NCBI RefSeq assembly: GCF_000801105.2
Contig: NC_079514.1
Coordinates: 29,102,227 to 29,166,226, forward strand
Source of the DNA: Raphanus sativus
Taxonomy: Eukaryota > Streptophyta > Magnoliopsida > Brassicales > Brassicaceae
Direction of reading: 5' to 3'
Length of the DNA: 64,000 nt
The notes below the pieces were generated by a model. The model worked only from the letters and a program-made list of their open reading frames with translations, searched no databases and was not told the DNA's origin. Shown one piece after another: positions 59,426 to 64,000 of this stretch. Each line of letters starts with the position of its first letter. Within the stretch, counting starts at the first letter, position 1. The translations under genes were made by a program, and so were the position numbers.

Positions 59426-60613
59426 ATGGTTTTCTTGCCAGATGATCTCTGTGCAACAATATTATCGAGACTACCCATAAAAACCTTCACAAGTTTTAAA
59501 CTAGTTTGCAAGCAATGGAACTCAGTTGTTGAGTCTCTGATTTTCCGCGATCTTTTCATAGCTCAACACCAAAACACTCAATCTTCTTCATGGTCGCTCA
59601 TCATGGGTGCTGCTAATAGGACAGAGTTCTTGGCTCACTACAAATGCAACACTTGGGGACTTCAGCGGTCTCTAGACTCGTACATCTCGTCTTTCATTGC
59701 ATGCAAGTTCGAGAACCAGAAAGACAATTACCGACGAGGCAGCGTCGTGGCTTACAGCGATGCAGGGTTTATTTTGATTGATGTATCATCTTACACCGAT
59801 GGTGGGTGGAATTTCGAGAAGCTATCCTTGTTGGTGGCTAATCCAGTTTCACAGGAATGCATTGAAATTGATGCTCCTAAAGCGTTTGAAAATAGTGGAA
59901 TTTTCTTGCCTTTTGGAATAGCCACACGAACTGATAACGGCGTCGTTGTAAGTTATAAAATTGTTGCGTCTTCAGCTAAGAGCTACACTGAGAAGTTAGA
60001 TTTGATGATATATTCATCTGAGACAGGTTTGTGGAGCCGCATATTTCCTCTCCCTTCTAAGTTTGAGAGGTGTCACTATACCATTAGCTTGAACGGGAAT
60101 CTTCACTGGCTATCTCGCAATAATGATGAACTTCTATCCATGGATTTCAACGCCACTACCAAGGCATCTAGTCCATTCCGTTACACGGCTTTCCCTGATT
60201 TAGATAAACATGTCAAATTCAGAAGAGCTTGCACAACTTATCAAGGAAGTCTCATGTATATGAATATAGTCTCCCAAGTCAATGATGATCGGAGTGTAGA
60301 CCATAAGTTATGTCTATGGCGGCTCAAGAGCTGGGAATGGCAACTCATATCTGAAGTCTCTACGTCTTTGACTGAGACCAACTTCGATTATATTCCGTTG
60401 AGAATTAACTCTTTTGATGCTACAACAGCCTACTTTCTTAGCCAGAAGCACCAATGTTTGATAGCTATTAACTTACGAAACGGTGAGTGTTTGCTCCACA
60501 GTGAGTTGGAACGTACCAGCGGTGGGCGCATTCTGAGTTCTGTTCACTTGCCGCAAGGATCTTTTTTTCACTCATTCGTTCTCCCACAATGGCTGTATCG
60601 GTTACCAAGATAG
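59426..60613 (+). CDS. F-box protein, 395 aa, single exon
   Basis: F-box proteins select targets for SCF-type ubiquitin ligases through Skp1/ASK binding (family role). The N-terminus MVFLPDDLCATILSRLPIKT then FTSFKLVCKQWNSVV is a clear F-box at residues 3-40. The rest is a beta-rich F-box-associated region of the kind seen in the large Arabidopsis families (WNFEKLSLLVANPVSQE, YSSETGLWSRIFPLP, LNGNLHWLS, LCLWRLKSWEWQLISEV). An upstream in-frame ATG at 59333 would add 31 residues. I prefer 59426 because the extra stretch reads like leader (AAACCCTAATCCC) and because the F-box normally opens these proteins. There is no intron or internal stop. The substrate is unknown. Confidence 0.9.
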   Translation: MVFLPDDLCATILSRLPIKTFTSFKLVCKQWNSVVESLIFRDLFIAQHQNTQSSSWSLIMGAANRTEFLAHYKCNTWGLQRSLDSYISSFIACKFENQKDNYRRGSVVAYSDAGFILIDVSSYTDGGWNFEKLSLLVANPVSQECIEIDAPKAFENSGIFLPFGIATRTDNGVVVSYKIVASSAKSYTEKLDLMIYSSETGLWSRIFPLPSKFERCHYTISLNGNLHWLSRNNDELLSMDFNATTKASSPFRYTAFPDLDKHVKFRRACTTYQGSLMYMNIVSQVNDDRSVDHKLCLWRLKSWEWQLISEVSTSLTETNFDYIPLRINSFDATTAYFLSQKHQCLIAINLRNGECLLHSELERTSGGRILSSVHLPQGSFFHSFVLPQWLYRLPR

Positions 60614-61017
60614 AACGGTGAGAAGGGTGTAGACATTATTTGAGAGCCTCAAATCATTGTTTCCTAATTTTTTTTTTTTATTATTACTCTTACTTCTTTA
60701 TTCAAGAATTTGTAAGATGGTGCTTGTTTTTAGTGTTTTGTTTGAAGGAAAAAATATTGGAAGAAAATGGTTTGGGCATATTGTAGGTCTGAGTTCTTGA
60801 CTCGTGGCATTTGATCCTTACAGTTTTATCACTAGTTCGTATAAAATAACAGAATATAACTGAGACACAAAACATGAATGGTAAGATCAAAGATGGCTTG
60901 CAGCGAGTGGATGGAGCTATGTAGATTCTTAGAAAAAGAAACAAAAAAAAAAGATAAACAGACCAAGTAAACATCTATTAGTCAACAAAGCATTTTCATT
61001 TCACTTAGCTCAACTCA
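60614..61017. other. 3' flank of the F-box gene
   Basis: No coding signal. A block GGAAAAAATATTGGAAGAAA then ATGG...GGCATATTGTAGGTCTGA (60747-60793) recurs at 61497-61544. Confidence 0.45.
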
Positions 61018-61209
61018 TTAATCCAAATTTTTCAATTCCAACAATTCACCTTGCAATAAACTTCTAGGGATCAACACGACGTTCTCTTTTCGGATTTGAA
61101 GCTCACATGAAAAATCTTTTTCACCTCTGGTGATTTGTAAATAACTAGAATAGTTCTGCACTTTTAGTTCTACATCTTGTTTAGACTTCGAATGTATGAT
61201 ACACTTCAA
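61018..61209 (-). pseudogene. Possible C-terminal fragment of a SINA-like gene
   Basis: The 63-codon frame ends KENVVLIPRSLLQGELLELKNLD. This resembles the last part of the SINA-like TRAF fold (compare DNFMLIPHSLLHGDL in the pseudogene near 1600-1640). No RING or zinc region is found upstream, so if real it is a small relic of the same family. Confidence 0.45.
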
Positions 61210-61618
61210 AATATGCAGATCAAATAGAATAAATGCAGATCAAGTAAATTTACAGAACAAATGCAGATCAATTTATCAAATCGATCATCATTGTTGATTA
61301 AATTAGTGTTGGACTTTTATAGTATAGGGTTCGGATCGGATCATGTTATTCGGATTGGGATGTTTAGTACACCTTTAGGACCAACTATTTTTTGAACAGA
61401 TCGGTTCGAATAATTAATGCTGGGTTCATGTAAGCTTTTTTATAAAATATAAAACATAACCAAATTCAAAAATGGTTCTGATTTACTTCAATTTTAAAGC
61501 AAAAATATTGGAAGAAAATGGTTTTGGCATATTGTAGGTCTGATTCTTAATTCGTGGAAGATATAACATATGATCCTTGGGACACTTTTATCATTAGTTC
61601 ATATAAAATAACAGAATA

Positions 61619-61654
61619 CTAGATGATAATCCGCGCTATTTATGTAATTAAGTA
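61619..61654 (-). other. Helitron 3' terminus remnant, cut by another Helitron
   Basis: The minus strand reads ATAGCGCGGATTATCATCTAG then T at 61618. Only about 35 bp remain before the next Helitron border at 61655. Confidence 0.55.
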
Positions 61655-63027
61655 CTAGATTTTGACCCGCACGCCCGTGCGGGTGTATTTTCCAAAATAT
61701 TGCTATTTATTTTTTATGTCAGTATTAGAGATGAGCGAAAAATCTGAATCCAAAGAATCGAACCGAACCCGACGCAAAAAATAGTATTAAACTCAAACAG
61801 AAATAGATTAAATATCTGAATTATTCAAAATTTTGGTATTTAGATAACCAAAACTGTTCCAAACCAAAGTGTTTCGGGTATCCGGATGTATTTGAAATAG
61901 ATTTATATACTTATATAAATTAATTATTTTTAGATTTAATGTATATGAAAACATCTATAATATATATGATACTTTTAAGTTGGTTTAAATACTTGAAAAT
62001 ATATACAATAGTTAAAAGTAAATATCTAAAATAGTTAAAGTATACTCAAAACATCAAAAATACTTAAAATATTTATTAATTTTCTATCCAAATATTTAAA
62101 TCAAACCAATTTATATATTAAGTTTAGATATTCTGACATATGTTATTCAAATTTATATGTAATATATTATTTTGTTTGTAGATTTTGATAAAATTAAAGT
62201 ATATAATGAATTTTTAAAATTTTAAAATAATTTAAATGGGTTATTCAAACCAGAACAGAACCCGCAAAAATCTGAATTGAACCAAAATTTAGAAATATCT
62301 GAATGAGACTGAAATCTTTGAACCCGGAAACCCAAAAAGATCCGAAAGAAACTCGAATGGGTATCTGAACACTCACCTCTGGTCATTATTATATATCATA
62401 TATGCCATCATATAATTAATCATATTTTATATGTTCTATCATATAAGTAATCATATAATTTCATATATATTATATTTTAAAAATTTCATGTGATAAAACC
62501 ATAATTTAAATTGGTATATGAAACTGGGCTATTTGTATTTTTCTTATATATATATTTAAAAAGAATATTTAAAATAGACTTTCTAATGACTTCAGTGGCA
62601 TTACAACCGTGTGAGAATTCATTTTTAATTTTTAATTTTTGTTTGTACTAAATATTAGTCGTATTACATAATTGTTATAATTTAGATTACAGAGTAATTT
62701 TATTTTTTGTGTTTTCCCGTTTATTGTACCACCTAAATATCATATATTAATCCAATAGTCATATAAATAGATTTATGTGTAAGATATTGATTCTATAAGA
62801 TATCGTAAATTTAATTCACTATATATTCTGTGTATAGAATAAATTAGTTAGCACAAATATAGGAAATGTTTTAGTTAAAATTCGAATTAGGAAATACATT
62901 TATAAATCAATTAAATACAAAGATTAATTAAAGTAAGTTAATTAATTATTCCAGTGGCATGCCATTGTAATTATTTAGGAAAACTCAGGTTCAAATTTTA
63001 TTTGTACTTCAGTTTTAATAGTTTAGA
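61655..63027 (-). mobile_element. Non-autonomous Helitron, 1373 bp
   Basis: On the minus strand it starts TCTAAACTATTAAAACTGAAG at 63027, preceded by A. It ends CCCGCACGGGCGTGCGGGTCAAAATCTAG at 61655, followed by T. Inside, 61735-62385 is an ACCCGAA/GGGTTC-type repeat block like that at 13985-14665. No coding capacity. Confidence 0.83.
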
Positions 63028-64000
63028 TATATATCAAATTATTTATCGTATATTTACATATTTTAAAGTTATATTCGCATAGAATAAGAAATATTTTATT
63101 TTGAAACTGGGTAATTAAAAATTGTTTTGCTTAAGTAGTACATATTTCTATTTATATAACTATTATATTGTAACTCATGGTTAACCAGGACTGTTCACAG
63201 CCAAAACGAACACAATAGAGAACATAGTTCTGTGAGAGAATGAAGTTCTATGAGAGAATGAAACTGTGTTATAGCTATTGTCTAGTTTACACCGAGGTTC
63301 AACACATCATGGCCACCTACTGGCCGAGTAAATCCGATAGCTACTAACAATGATTGGTTCAAGGCTGAAAATTGCTACCAACTCTTCATGCAGTGAATTT
63401 CTCGTTTGTACTCTCAAAAGTCCTTAGTTGAGTCTTGTTGAATCTTGTCTAGAAATTCAAGTCTGTCGAATCGTCTAGTGTTTAGAGTCATTTCTATTCA
63501 TGTGGTGGATTTTTGGAACTCGTTTTTGACGAAATGATTTAAGACCATTTTTTGGCAAGTTTTTCAGGCGAAAAAGTTCGTCGGAATAACCGGATATTTG
63601 ACACTTTAAAATAGTGTACTCATATGTCAAAATCGGAGTTGGTTTTGAATGAAAAATAGAATTCTAATATGAGTTTGGCTGAATATAAAAATATTAGCAA
63701 ATGTCAGATATTAGACATTTGGGTTTGAATTTGAATTTTATTAATTGGATACTATGTCCATTACTTATTCATATAAATTTTATTCATAACTATCTTTATG
63801 TTTGTATAAACATAAAATGCAAACCCAAATTAAAAGAAATATTATTTATGTTTGATTTGGTCAAATATATAATATATTTTTATTGCTAAGTCATTAAAAT
63901 TGAATCGAAAGAAATTATTTTTTTCTTAATGACATCATTGGTTTTTTTGACTTGAATGACTCCATTGCTCTCTTTTATGTTATGACTTTTGAAAAGCATA
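63028..64000. other. Intergenic, nothing recognised
   Basis: AT-rich to the window end. GAGAGAATGAA(A/G) is repeated at 63234 and 63253. No gene or element ends seen. Confidence 0.35.

Overview
This is plant nuclear DNA: AT-rich, with intron-bearing genes using GT-AG junctions, Ty1/Copia and LINE retroelements, tRNA-derived SINEs and many Helitrons. The gene set points to Brassicaceae. From memory, a PMI2-like DUF4228 gene, pyridoxal kinase SOS4, a heavy-metal-associated protein and SINA-like RING genes lie in the same order on Arabidopsis chromosome 5 (about AT5G37840 to AT5G37930). A Brassica or Raphanus-type genome is likely, because intergenic DNA is much expanded relative to Arabidopsis; this is inference, not a database match.

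Layout. 1-7688: a SINA-like pseudogene, already frameshifted, split by a complete 6.0 kb Ty1/Copia element (perfect 5-bp target duplication, LTRs about 0.5% diverged, one long gag-pol frame, but a Gly at the second integrase catalytic position). 8462-9098: a small Helitron. 9172-9904: PMI2-like gene (-). 10450-11850: LINE remnant. 13985-14665: ACCCGAA/TTCGGGT-rich repeat. 16872-19432: intact 12-exon pyridoxal kinase (+). 20327-21254: three-exon HIPP gene (-). 21858-36895: a tandem duplication of a roughly 2.7 kb unit. Its first copy was inflated by a 4.82 kb Helitron carrying UDP-glucose-epimerase exons, a SINE, and a decayed Copia element; the second copy preserves the empty sites. 37351-38381: intact SINA-like RING gene (-), whose C-terminus comes from a tiny poly(A) insertion. 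39521-40324: two MITEs. 40974-41208: a SINE ending 44 bp before the start codon of a TNL immune receptor (41253-49101, +), whose third intron is swollen to 4.45 kb by nested Helitrons. 49102-59425: AT-rich intergenic DNA with Helitrons and a 466-bp hairpin MITE. 59426-60613: F-box gene (+). 61018-61209: possible SINA-like fragment. 61655-63027: another Helitron.

The genes are independent plant loci, not an operon. The theme of the window is how host genes and mobile elements interlock. Two elements break or edit SINA-like genes, a SINE and Helitrons surround or sit inside an immune receptor, and a tandem duplication serves as an internal control that defines three insertions to the base or nearly so. 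I saw no CRISPR array, rRNA gene or genuine tRNA gene.
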